Assembly: GCA_023419995.1 (NCBI GenBank)
Contig: JAEZXF010000293.1
Span: 1 to 7,008 of the forward strand
Direction of reading: 5' to 3'
DNA length: 7,008 nucleotides
DNA from: Pseudomonadota bacterium
Lineage (GTDB): Bacteria > Pseudomonadota > Alphaproteobacteria > Rhizobiales > Rhizobiaceae
Shown: piece by piece, positions 1 through 5,588 of the stretch
Layout of the letters: the number at the start of each line of letters is the position of its first letter
How positions within the stretch are numbered: position 1 is the stretch's first letter
The notes under the pieces: generated by a model
Told to the model about the DNA's origin: nothing
What the model saw: only the letters and a program-made list of their open reading frames with translations
Databases searched by the model: none
Made by a program: the position numbers and the translations under genes

Positions 1-12
1 GGCTCGCGTCAT
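1..12 (-). CDS. First four codons of a probable IS630-type transposase (partial)
   Basis: A minus-strand ATG at 12-10 is followed by codons for Thr-Arg-Ala and then the window edge. Start choice rests on the AAGGAGG ribosome-binding site at plus-strand 23-29, ten bases away. IS630 transposases are DDE enzymes that cut and paste the element at TA sites, and their N-terminus is a helix-turn-helix. None of that is visible here, so the product is inferred from the start peptide and the upstream layout. Confidence 0.35.
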
Positions 13-104
13 CAGATCCTGGCCTCCTTCCAGCCAGCATCTTGAATCACAAACCGCAGCCAATGGGAATCCCAGCCGATTCAGTCAAAAATTGAACCGC
101 TCTA
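1..104 (-). mobile_element. Outer end of a probable IS630-family insertion sequence
   Basis: Read on the minus strand, this stretch starts at a CTAG (102-105), runs through an end rich in short inverted motifs (TTCA/TGAA around 81-95 and the palindrome GGGAATCCC at 65-73), and reaches a strong Shine-Dalgarno AAGGAGG (plus-strand 23-29) ten bases before an ATG at 12-10 that begins Met-Thr-Arg-Ala. IS630 elements insert at TA, often inside CTAG, and many of their transposases start with a very similar peptide. The spacing and the boundary fit the 5' non-coding end of such an element. Only one end is present, so neither the matching inverted repeat nor the TA duplication can be checked. The family call relies on recollection of similar ends and on four codons. 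Confidence 0.5.
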
Positions 105-506
105 GGGGGAATCCGTCATGGCTCCGGCAGGCAATCGGCTCGCTTCCGACAGATAAACGGACGGCAGGCGCGCCGTCGTCCCAGTCGGTTGAGAACGGGA
201 TCGCTGTCCACTCCATTGCAGTCTGGCTGACGACAGTCTGGCTAGCTTGGGGTTCCTCGGGAAGTGGTCCCGGCTTCTCCCGCGAACGTCGCCGTGACGG
301 GACGATCAGGCGCCGCCTTGGGTGCGCAGCAATGCCCTGAAGTCCATGAAGCCCGCGAGACTCAGGGCCAACACCGTCAGGTTGATGCGGCCGACCGGAG
401 CGATCGTCGCACTCGAGGCCTGCCCCGTCCGGCCCCTGATGACGCCCGCCCGACAACGGTTGGAACCCGACCAATCCGCTCGGAAAGGAAGCCTTCCCGC
501 AGCCTG
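105..506. other. Stretch of about 400 bp with no supported gene
   Basis: This GC-rich stretch lies between the insertion-sequence end and the yeiH operator. Short open frames exist on both strands, but none has a good ribosome-binding site or a protein pattern I recognise. A minus-strand frame ending near 306 gives one hydrophobic run (INLTVLALSLAGF) that could be a leftover of a gene's C-terminus, but there is nothing around it to back this. It is best read as spacer or decayed sequence, perhaps debris next to the mobile element. Confidence 0.5.
219..243 (+). repeat. 10-bp direct repeat with a 15-bp period
   Basis: CAGTCTGGCT occurs at 219-228 and again at 234-243, separated by GACGA. The repeat is exact but lies in a stretch with no gene. 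It could be a small duplication or chance, and no function is claimed. Confidence 0.6.
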
Positions 507-529
507 ATTGTTCGGCCTTGCCGAATAAT
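507..529. promoter_or_regulatory. Palindromic LysR-type operator candidate upstream of yeiH
   Basis: Two 10-bp arms, ATTGTTCGGC (507-516) and GCCGAATAAT (520-529), are inverted copies with one mismatch around a 3-bp centre. Inside it, T512 and A524 flank 11 bases, giving the T-N11-A box of LysR-type regulators within the interrupted palindrome TTCGGCCTTGCCGAA. Its centre (518) lies about 64 bp before the transcription start predicted from the promoter at 548-575, matching the usual LysR recognition site near -65. The LysR gene two positions downstream is the natural candidate to bind it. A terminator is less likely, because no T-run follows the right arm. Confidence 0.65.
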
Positions 530-547
530 TAGACCATATCATTCAAT

Positions 548-575
548 TTGACAGAACGAATTCCGTCCCTAGTTT
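548..575 (+). promoter_or_regulatory. Sigma-70 promoter for the yeiH-LysR operon
   Basis: A perfect -35 box TTGACA (548-553) and a -10 box TAGTTT (570-575, four of six consensus bases) are 16 bp apart. Transcription would start near 582, giving a leader of about 20 bases before the yeiH ATG. The palindromic operator candidate lies just upstream, as expected for LysR-activated promoters. Confidence 0.55.
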
Positions 576-602
576 ACGCTCATTGGGAGAACAGGTTGCT
601 CC

Positions 603-1634
603 ATGACCCCGATTTTATCCCTCTCCGGAGCAAATGTTATCCAGAGTGTCGACCGGATGCTCCCCGGGTGCATCCTCGTGCTGATCGTCACTGCGGCGGC
701 ATTCGGATTTCGCCAGATTCCCGGCCTGCACGCGGTCAATCCGATGTTCATCGCCATCCTGATAGGCGTGACCTTTGCCAATGTTACCTCGGTTCCCCGG
801 CAGGCCCTTCCCGGCATAGAGTTTCTGGGCAAGAAGCTGCTTCGCTTCGCCGTTGCCTTGCTCGGTCTGCAACTCACCCTTGCGCAGGTCTTCGACGTCG
901 GCGCGACGGGCATGCTCCTGCTGGCGGCGGTGGTCGTGTCGACATACGGCTTCACGCTCCTGGTCGGCCGCCTCCTCGGCATCGATCCCGGCCTCACGAG
1001 GCTGCTCGCGGCGGGGACGTCGATTTGCGGAGCGTCGGCGATCGCCGCCGCGAATGCGGCCGAGCAGGCGGCGGACGAGGACGTATCCTATGCCATCGCA
1101 TGCATCACGCTTTTCGGCACGCTCGCCATCGTGATCTATCCGATGCTCGCGTCCCTGCTGGACATGGGAGCGCTGGATTTCGGCTTCTGGACCGGCGCGT
1201 CCGTCCACGAAGTGGCGCAGGTGGTCGTGACCGGCTTCCAGCGCGGTGCGGAAGCAGGCGAGCTGTCCGTCGTCGTGAAGCTGTCGCGGGTGCTGCTGCT
1301 CGCCCCTCTGCTCGTCACGGTCGCCCTCCTCGTCGCCCGCAGTCAGCGCGCGACGGGATCCGTTCCCCTTGGTCTGGGCCAGATTCTGCCGTTCTTCGTG
1401 CTGTGCTTCATTCTGCTGATGCTGGCGCATACGGCGGGGCTGGTGCCGGAGTCCGCCCGGCGGGTCGTCGTGGAGGTGACGCCGGTCATGCTCACGGCCG
1501 CGCTGGGCGCGCTGGGCCTCGGCACGAGCTTTTCGGCGCTGCGCGAGCGGGGCTCCAGACCGCTCCTGCTCGCGGCGCTCGCCACCGTCTTCATTTCCTC
1601 CTCGAGCCTGCTGATATTGCCCCTTCTAGGATAG
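603..1634 (+). CDS. yeiH: YeiH-family putative sulfate/sulfite exporter
   Basis: This 343-residue protein is a polytopic inner-membrane protein of the YeiH family (UPF0324, Cons_hypoth698). It is almost wholly hydrophobic, with about ten membrane segments by eye. Family landmarks visible are the Asn-Pro-containing first third (VNPMFIAILIG, 45-55), the conserved GTSICGASAIAA (138-149) and WTGASVHEVAQVV (196-208), and a C-terminal small-residue helix (LGALGLGTSF, 301-310). Length is normal for the family, and the frame is intact. The ATG at 603 follows GGGAGA (585-590) at a rather long spacing of 12 bases. Members are annotated as putative sulfate exporters, and the enterobacterial member neighbours the regulator YeiE, which has been linked to sulfite response; the transported ion here is therefore inferred. 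It is followed after 22 bp by a YeiE-like LysR gene. Confidence 0.88.
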   Translation: MTPILSLSGANVIQSVDRMLPGCILVLIVTAAAFGFRQIPGLHAVNPMFIAILIGVTFANVTSVPRQALPGIEFLGKKLLRFAVALLGLQLTLAQVFDVGATGMLLLAAVVVSTYGFTLLVGRLLGIDPGLTRLLAAGTSICGASAIAAANAAEQAADEDVSYAIACITLFGTLAIVIYPMLASLLDMGALDFGFWTGASVHEVAQVVVTGFQRGAEAGELSVVVKLSRVLLLAPLLVTVALLVARSQRATGSVPLGLGQILPFFVLCFILLMLAHTAGLVPESARRVVVEVTPVMLTAALGALGLGTSFSALRERGSRPLLLAALATVFISSSSLLILPLLG

Positions 1635-1656
1635 AGCCCGAATTCCGGTTTCAGGT

Positions 1657-2538
1657 ATGACCCTCGATCAACTGCGCATATTCGTTACCGTCGCCGAACT
1701 GCAGCATGTGACCCGCGCTGCCGAGCAGCTGAACATGACGCAGTCCTCCGTCAGCGCGGCGATCTCGGCCCTGGAGGCGCGGCATCAGATCATGCTGTTC
1801 GACCGGGTCGGACGCGGGATCGAGATCACGGCCGAAGGCGCCCAGTTTCTCGATCAGGCTCAGGCGGTCCTTGCCCAGGTCAATGTCGCGGAGACGATGC
1901 TGGCGGACCTGGCTGGCACGCGGCGCGGCTCGCTCACGATCTTCGCCAGCCAGACGATCGCCAATTACTGGCTTCCCGCCTATGTGGTCGCCTACATGCA
2001 GCGATATCCGAATATCCGCCTCAACGTGGAGATCGGCAACACCTCCGAGAGCGCCGCCGCCGTCCTTGGCGGGCGCGCGCAGCTGGGCTTCATAGAAGGC
2101 GACGTCGATCTCCCGGTATTGCAGATGACCGATGTCGCGGAGGATCGGCTGGTCCTCATCGTCGGCAGCCAGCATCCTTGGGCGGTCCGCGCACCCGATC
2201 TGCCGGGCGACATCAGGCGCGCGAAATGGGCTTTGCGCGAAGCCGGATCCGGCACCCGCTCCAGCTTCGAACAGGCCCTGGCGGCTTACGGGCTTCTGCC
2301 CACGGATTTGAACGTCGCGCTTGAGCTGCCCTCGAACGAGGCCCTGTGCACGGCGGTGGCTGCCGGCGAGCTGGCGACCGTCATGTCGGAATCCGTCGTG
2401 GCGGCAGGGGTCGCGGCCGGTCGGCTGGTCAAGCTTCCACTCGATATCGGCCGCCGCACTTTTCGGCTGATCAACCACAAGGACCGCCATCTGACGAGGG
2501 CCGCGCTCGCCTTCATGGAGCTGCTGCCGTCCGTCTGA
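1657..2538 (+). CDS. LysR-family transcriptional regulator, YeiE/CbbR-like
   Basis: This 293-residue protein has the standard LysR layout. An N-terminal winged helix-turn-helix covers about residues 1-60, with recognition region TRAAEQLNMTQSSVSAAISAL (19-39, shown here only to locate it by its ends T19 and L39) and the wing near FDRVGRGI (48-55). A periplasmic-binding-like effector domain follows from about 91. In the effector domain, FASQTIANYWLP (96-107), LGFIEGDVD (143-151) and REAGSGTR (194-201) closely resemble the corresponding parts of YeiE as I recall it; the serine and threonine residues of these loops commonly hold small anions. It lies 22 bp behind yeiH in the same direction and has only a weak ribosome-binding site, which suggests translation coupled to yeiH. 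It probably controls the promoter at 548-575, and so itself, through the palindrome at 507-529. The ligand (sulfite, sulfate or another anion) is inferred from the neighbour. Confidence 0.92.
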   Translation: MTLDQLRIFVTVAELQHVTRAAEQLNMTQSSVSAAISALEARHQIMLFDRVGRGIEITAEGAQFLDQAQAVLAQVNVAETMLADLAGTRRGSLTIFASQTIANYWLPAYVVAYMQRYPNIRLNVEIGNTSESAAAVLGGRAQLGFIEGDVDLPVLQMTDVAEDRLVLIVGSQHPWAVRAPDLPGDIRRAKWALREAGSGTRSSFEQALAAYGLLPTDLNVALELPSNEALCTAVAAGELATVMSESVVAAGVAAGRLVKLPLDIGRRTFRLINHKDRHLTRAALAFMELLPSV

Positions 2539-2640
2539 TCGCGCCGCGCACCAACGCTCGTGATCGGGTGAACAAAGTATATTTAATCCGCTGACAATAA
2601 ATTCGGCGAGATCGGAATTGTTTTTACAAATCTAAACAGA

Positions 2641-2662
2641 GCCATCATGCGATGCGGATGGC
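2641..2662. repeat. Inverted repeat, 6-bp arms
   Basis: GCCATC (2641-2646) and GATGGC (2657-2662) are perfect inverted copies around a 10-base loop. It could be a weak hairpin after the LysR gene or a protein-binding dyad. There is no T-run, so it is not a typical terminator. Confidence 0.4.
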
Positions 2663-2678
2663 AATTCACGAATATTGC
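2661..2678. promoter_or_regulatory. Nested dyad, possible regulator site
   Basis: GCAAT (2661-2665) and ATTGC (2674-2678) are inverted copies, and an overlapping interrupted palindrome, ATTC-AC-GAAT, occupies 2664-2673. The centre is about 129 bp before the predicted start of the ABC operon transcript. A second GGCAAT (2725-2730) lies 65 bp downstream of the first (2660-2665). The symmetry is real, but binding by any protein is a guess. Confidence 0.3.
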
Positions 2679-2763
2679 GTGGATCGACAGTGCGTGTGTT
2701 GTCAACTTATGCTCGGATTCAGGCGGCAATGTGATTAAATGCACTAGGACATAAAAATCTCAT

Positions 2764-2791
2764 TTGACATAATGACTCTGTCTGCTAGTAT
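2764..2791 (+). promoter_or_regulatory. Sigma-70 promoter for the ABC transporter-hydrolase operon
   Basis: A perfect -35 box TTGACA (2764-2769) is followed after 16 bp by the -10 box TAGTAT (2786-2791), four of six consensus bases. Transcription would start near 2798 in an AT-rich setting. The design closely matches the promoter of the yeiH operon: same -35, same spacing and a -10 box differing at one base. AAATG (2737-2741) and CATTT (2761-2765) form an inverted pair whose right arm touches the -35 box, so a repressor could act there. Confidence 0.6.
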
Positions 2792-2849
2792 TACAAATTG
2801 ACGAAATTCAAGAGGACAATATCAGACAATGCTTCAGAAGAGCGTTCGG

Positions 2850-2865
2850 CGGGCGGCGTTGCCCG
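2850..2865 (+). other. Small hairpin in the mRNA leader
   Basis: CGGGC (2850-2854) can pair with GCCCG (2861-2865) around a 6-base loop, in the GC-rich half of the leader between the promoter and the substrate-binding protein gene. It is a stable five-pair stem, but it belongs to no regulatory RNA class I know. Confidence 0.3.
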
Positions 2866-2915
2866 GAGGGACGTTCGAGGCTGCCTTTGGCGATCCGTGC
2901 CGTGAAGGCCATCTT

Positions 2916-2922
2916 GGGAGGA
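2916..2922 (+). promoter_or_regulatory. Ribosome-binding site that fixes the substrate-binding protein start
   Basis: GGGAGGA lies nine bases before the ATG at 2932. It favours that start over the in-frame TTG at 2887, which would add 15 residues ahead of an otherwise normal export signal. Confidence 0.7.
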
Positions 2923-2931
2923 TGCAATCTT

Positions 2932-3942
2932 ATGACCGTAGCCCTTATAAACCGGCGGAATGTCATTCTCGGCGCTGCCGCCGGAGCCCTTCTCGGTCGG
3001 GTGCCTGCTTTTGCCGCCGGCGACCTGATCCCTGTAACCCTCGCGGAAAGCCAGGGGCATGGCTGGGCCTTGTTCTACGCCGCCGATGCGTTCGATCTGT
3101 GGGAGAAGAACGGGCTGAAGGCCGACATCTCCCGGCACACGGCCGGGCGGCTCGCCATGGAAGCCGTCATGAGCTCTCGCGCGAACTTCTGTACCGCCAC
3201 GGATAGCCCGTTCGTGCTCGGCAATCTGCGGGGCCATCGCCTGATCGCCGTTGCGGATTTCACGCGCTCCTGGGACCTCGTGGTGACGGTGCGCACCGAT
3301 CGCGGCATCGAAGGTCCCGGCGACCTGAAGGGCAAGACGATCGCAACCCAGTTCGGCACGAGCGGTCATTACTATCTGAGCCGCTACCTCACCGCCCATG
3401 GCCTGTCTCTCACCGACATCAAGATGATGAACGTCGGCGGAACCGACATGGTCAACGCTCTGATGCGCGGCGACATCGACGGCTTCGCCTGGAACGTCCG
3501 CTCCGGACAGGTTGCCCAGAACCAGCTTCCGGACATGATCAAGATGCTGTCCAACGACGGGGTCACCTCGGCATGGTCGAACCACCGGCTGATGGTGACC
3601 AACACGGAGACTGTCGAGAACAATCCCGAGGTCGTGCACCGCGCGCTTCGGGCTCTCTTCGATGCCGAGACGGCGATGAAGGAGCAGAGAGAGGAGATCG
3701 TCGACTATGTCGCTGACCTGACCAAGACATCGAAGGAGCACACGATAGAGGACTTCGCGTTGAGCGATTTCACTGTCGAGCTCGGGGAGAACCTCATCGA
3801 CAGCATGGTCACGAACGCGGAATGGGCCATCGACGTGGGCATTTCGAAGGAGCCGAAGGACGATATCCGGACGCTGCTGCGCGAAGCTGTCCGCGACGAC
3901 TTCATGCGGGCGGTTCGACCGGACCGCGTCAAGCTTGCGTGA
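2932..3942 (+). CDS. ABC transporter substrate-binding protein, SsuA/TauA/NMT1 type
   Basis: This 336-residue protein would capture a small substrate in the periplasm and hand it to the membrane permease. The start at 2932 is supported by GGGAGGA nine bases upstream. Residues 1-29 form an export signal: Arg8-Arg9, a hydrophobic stretch (VILGAAAGALLG, 11-22) and a likely cleavage site at AFA-A (26-29). The twin arginine makes Tat export possible, though the consensus is incomplete. The mature part shows family features: DLWEKNGLKADI (55-66), the equivalent of the usual 'F-x-x-x-G-L-x-V' start of the first domain; LKGKTIATQFGTSGHYYL (132-149) at the hinge; and DGFAWNVRSGQ (183-193), the equivalent of the 'EP' loop. 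The family binds sulfonates, nitrate, thiamin precursors, aromatic acids and others, so the ligand cannot be read from sequence alone. It is first in an operon with ATPase, permease and hydrolase. The gene is intact. Confidence 0.87.
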   Translation: MTVALINRRNVILGAAAGALLGRVPAFAAGDLIPVTLAESQGHGWALFYAADAFDLWEKNGLKADISRHTAGRLAMEAVMSSRANFCTATDSPFVLGNLRGHRLIAVADFTRSWDLVVTVRTDRGIEGPGDLKGKTIATQFGTSGHYYLSRYLTAHGLSLTDIKMMNVGGTDMVNALMRGDIDGFAWNVRSGQVAQNQLPDMIKMLSNDGVTSAWSNHRLMVTNTETVENNPEVVHRALRALFDAETAMKEQREEIVDYVADLTKTSKEHTIEDFALSDFTVELGENLIDSMVTNAEWAIDVGISKEPKDDIRTLLREAVRDDFMRAVRPDRVKLA

Positions 3943-3948
3943 AGAACC

Positions 3949-4728
3949 ATGGCGAGTGCGATTGAAATTCAGGATGTCTCGAAACTGTACTCGACCAGCG
4001 TGGGAGGCGCGGCCTGGGCGCTGCAAGGCGCCTCGTTCACGCTGAGCCGGGGGCAGTTCGTGTGTGCCATCGGCCCGAGCGGCTGCGGGAAGACAACGTT
4101 GCTGAACCTGATGGCGGGGTATTTCCAGCCGACGCAGGGCAGCGTGCGCATCGACGGCGCCCCGATCACGGCCCCGGGGCCGGATCGCGGCGTGGTTTTT
4201 CAGGACTACGCCTTGTACCCGTGGCTGACTGCGCGCCGCAACGTCGAGTTCGGGCTGAAGGTGCGGGGGGTGCCCGCGGAGGAGCGCGCCAGGCTGGCGT
4301 TGGAGTATCTCGAGCTGGTCGGTCTCGCCCGAGCGGCCGACAGCTATCCGCACGAATTGTCGGGTGGCATGCGCCAGCGCGTCGCGGTGGCGCGTGCCCT
4401 CGTCAACAAGCCGGATTTCCTGCTCATGGACGAGCCCTTCGCTGCGGTGGATTCCCTGACGCGCGCAAGCCTGCAGCAGGAGCTGGTGCGCATGTGGCAG
4501 GAGCTCGGCATCGGCATCTTCATGATTACCCACAACATCGAGGAAGCGGTTTTCCTCGCCGAGCGGGTGATCGTCATGACGCCCCACCCGGGGCGCATCC
4601 AGGAATCGATCGAGGTCGATCTGCCCTATCCGAGGAATCGCGCGTCGACCGAGTTCGGCCTGATGTACGCAAAGGTGAGCGATGCCTTCCATCAAATGGG
4701 TGATCTGGAGGGGGAGGCGGGAGCATGA
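3949..4728 (+). CDS. ABC transporter ATP-binding protein, SsuB/TauB type
   Basis: This 259-residue ATPase would power import from the cytoplasmic face of the membrane. All motifs are present and unaltered: Walker A GPSGCGKT (42-49), Q-loop Gln85, signature LSGGMRQR (137-144), Walker B FLLMDEP (157-163) with catalytic Glu162, D-loop AAVD (165-168) and switch His195. Sequence around VVFQDYALYPWLTARRNV (82-99) is typical of the nitrate/sulfonate/taurine importer ATPases. It starts 6 bp after the binding-protein stop, and its stop overlaps the permease start (ATGA at 4725-4728), so the three subunits should be made together. Importers of this type use two copies of the ATPase and two of the permease. 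Confidence 0.95.
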   Translation: MASAIEIQDVSKLYSTSVGGAAWALQGASFTLSRGQFVCAIGPSGCGKTTLLNLMAGYFQPTQGSVRIDGAPITAPGPDRGVVFQDYALYPWLTARRNVEFGLKVRGVPAEERARLALEYLELVGLARAADSYPHELSGGMRQRVAVARALVNKPDFLLMDEPFAAVDSLTRASLQQELVRMWQELGIGIFMITHNIEEAVFLAERVIVMTPHPGRIQESIEVDLPYPRNRASTEFGLMYAKVSDAFHQMGDLEGEAGA

Positions 4729-5585
4729 GTGACGCGGGCCAAATGACATCCAAGCAAGAGGCTGGCGCCGTTCTCGAAAGAGAGTTCATCGAGACCGTCG
4801 CCAGACAGCGCGCGGCGAAGAAACGGCGCCAGATAGCCCTCAACATCTCGGGCGTGGCGATATTCCTGGTGCTGTGGCAGCTCTCGCCGTACATCGTTCC
4901 GGGATTGGACAACCTCCTGTTTCCTCCCCCCACCGAGGTCGCGGCGGTGATGCGGGAGATGATCGTCTCCGGCGAGCTTCTGAACCATACTGTCGTCAGC
5001 GGCATGCGGGCGCTGGCCGGCTTCGTCATCGGCGGGATCCTGGGCGTGGTGCTGGGCGTTCTCACCGGCCGGCTGGAGGCATTCAGCCATTTGGTGGATC
5101 CGGTGCTGCAAGCCTTCCGCTCCATCCCCGCCATCGCCTTTGTTCCGCTGGCGATCATCTGGTTCGGCCTCGGCGAAGCGTCGAAGATCTTCCTGATATC
5201 GTTCGGCACGTTCTTCCCGGTCTGGATCAACACCATGATCGGCGTCAGGGATATCCCGACCATCTATGTGAGATCGGCGGCCAGTCTCGGCGCGCGCCCG
5301 GACCAGATCATGTTCCGGGTCATCCTGCCCGCGGCGACGCCGTTCATCATCGCCGGCTTCCGGCTCGCCACCGCCGTTGCGCTCGTGGTTCTCGTCGCCG
5401 CCGAGCTGGTGGGCGCCAGCAGCGGTCTCGGCTATCTCATCTCCTATTCCCACCTCGTGTTCCGCGTCGACATCATGTTCGTGGGGTTGATCATGCTCGG
5501 CATCCTGGGGTTCGTCACCGACCGGATTTTCCTGTTCGCCACCGCGCGGTTGTTCCCGTGGTACGGGATAGAATCGCGGCGCTGA
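4725..5585 (+). CDS. ABC transporter permease, SsuC/TauC type
   Basis: This 286-residue inner-membrane subunit (BPD_transp_1 family) would form the channel for the substrate. After a charged cytoplasmic N-terminus (1-38) come about six membrane segments: roughly 39-57, 95-115, 135-148, 152-172, 205-235 and 250-272. The cytoplasmic coupling loop is seen at 183-202, RSAASLGARPDQIMFRVILP by its key residues Gly189, Ile200 and Pro202; Arg183 stands where the 'EAA' glutamate usually lies. FRSIPAIAFVPLAIIWFGLG (131-150) is a well-known stretch of the nitrate/sulfonate permeases. The ATG overlaps the ATPase stop by four bases and has a strong GGAGG-type ribosome-binding site at 4708-4717, seven bases upstream. 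The hydrolase gene begins 3 bp after its stop. Confidence 0.94.
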   Translation: MSDAGQMTSKQEAGAVLEREFIETVARQRAAKKRRQIALNISGVAIFLVLWQLSPYIVPGLDNLLFPPPTEVAAVMREMIVSGELLNHTVVSGMRALAGFVIGGILGVVLGVLTGRLEAFSHLVDPVLQAFRSIPAIAFVPLAIIWFGLGEASKIFLISFGTFFPVWINTMIGVRDIPTIYVRSAASLGARPDQIMFRVILPAATPFIIAGFRLATAVALVVLVAAELVGASSGLGYLISYSHLVFRVDIMFVGLIMLGILGFVTDRIFLFATARLFPWYGIESRR

Positions 5586-5588
5586 GAC

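Larger units (their letters stand above)
2539..2931. promoter_or_regulatory. AT-rich intergenic region before the ABC transporter operon
   Basis: No gene is supported in these 393 bases. From 2581 to 2820 the GC content is about 40% by count, far below the neighbouring genes. The region contains several small dyads (listed separately), a good promoter at 2764-2791, and a leader of about 134 bases up to the start at 2932. I saw no clear intrinsic terminator for the LysR gene: GATCGCG (2537-2543) and CGTGATC (2559-2565) are near-inverted but no T-run follows. I recognised no known riboswitch. Confidence 0.6.

Noticed and set aside
548..1660. A plus-strand frame of 370 codons overlapping yeiH
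   Set aside because: It runs in another frame of the yeiH gene, and its product is Arg/Gly/Ala-rich without membrane segments. The yeiH frame carries all conserved motifs.
2537..2565. Near-inverted GATCGCG and CGTGATC after the LysR stop as a terminator
   Set aside because: The arms have a mismatch and a long loop, and no T-run follows.
2887..2931. TTG at 2887 as the start of the substrate-binding protein
   Set aside because: It is in frame and has GAGG upstream, but the ATG at 2932 has a better ribosome-binding site and gives a signal peptide of normal length.
2829..3206. A plus-strand frame of 125 codons starting at 2829 with AGAGGA 12 bases upstream, overlapping the binding-protein gene out of frame
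   Set aside because: The product shows no family pattern, and most of it overlaps the well-supported binding-protein gene. A short regulatory leader peptide cannot be excluded, but nothing supports one.
2791..4749. A 652-codon open frame on the minus strand
   Set aside because: It lies antisense to the binding protein and the ATPase, whose motifs are unmistakable. Its product is rich in His, Arg, Gln and Asp without any domain pattern, which is typical of antisense frames in GC-rich genes.
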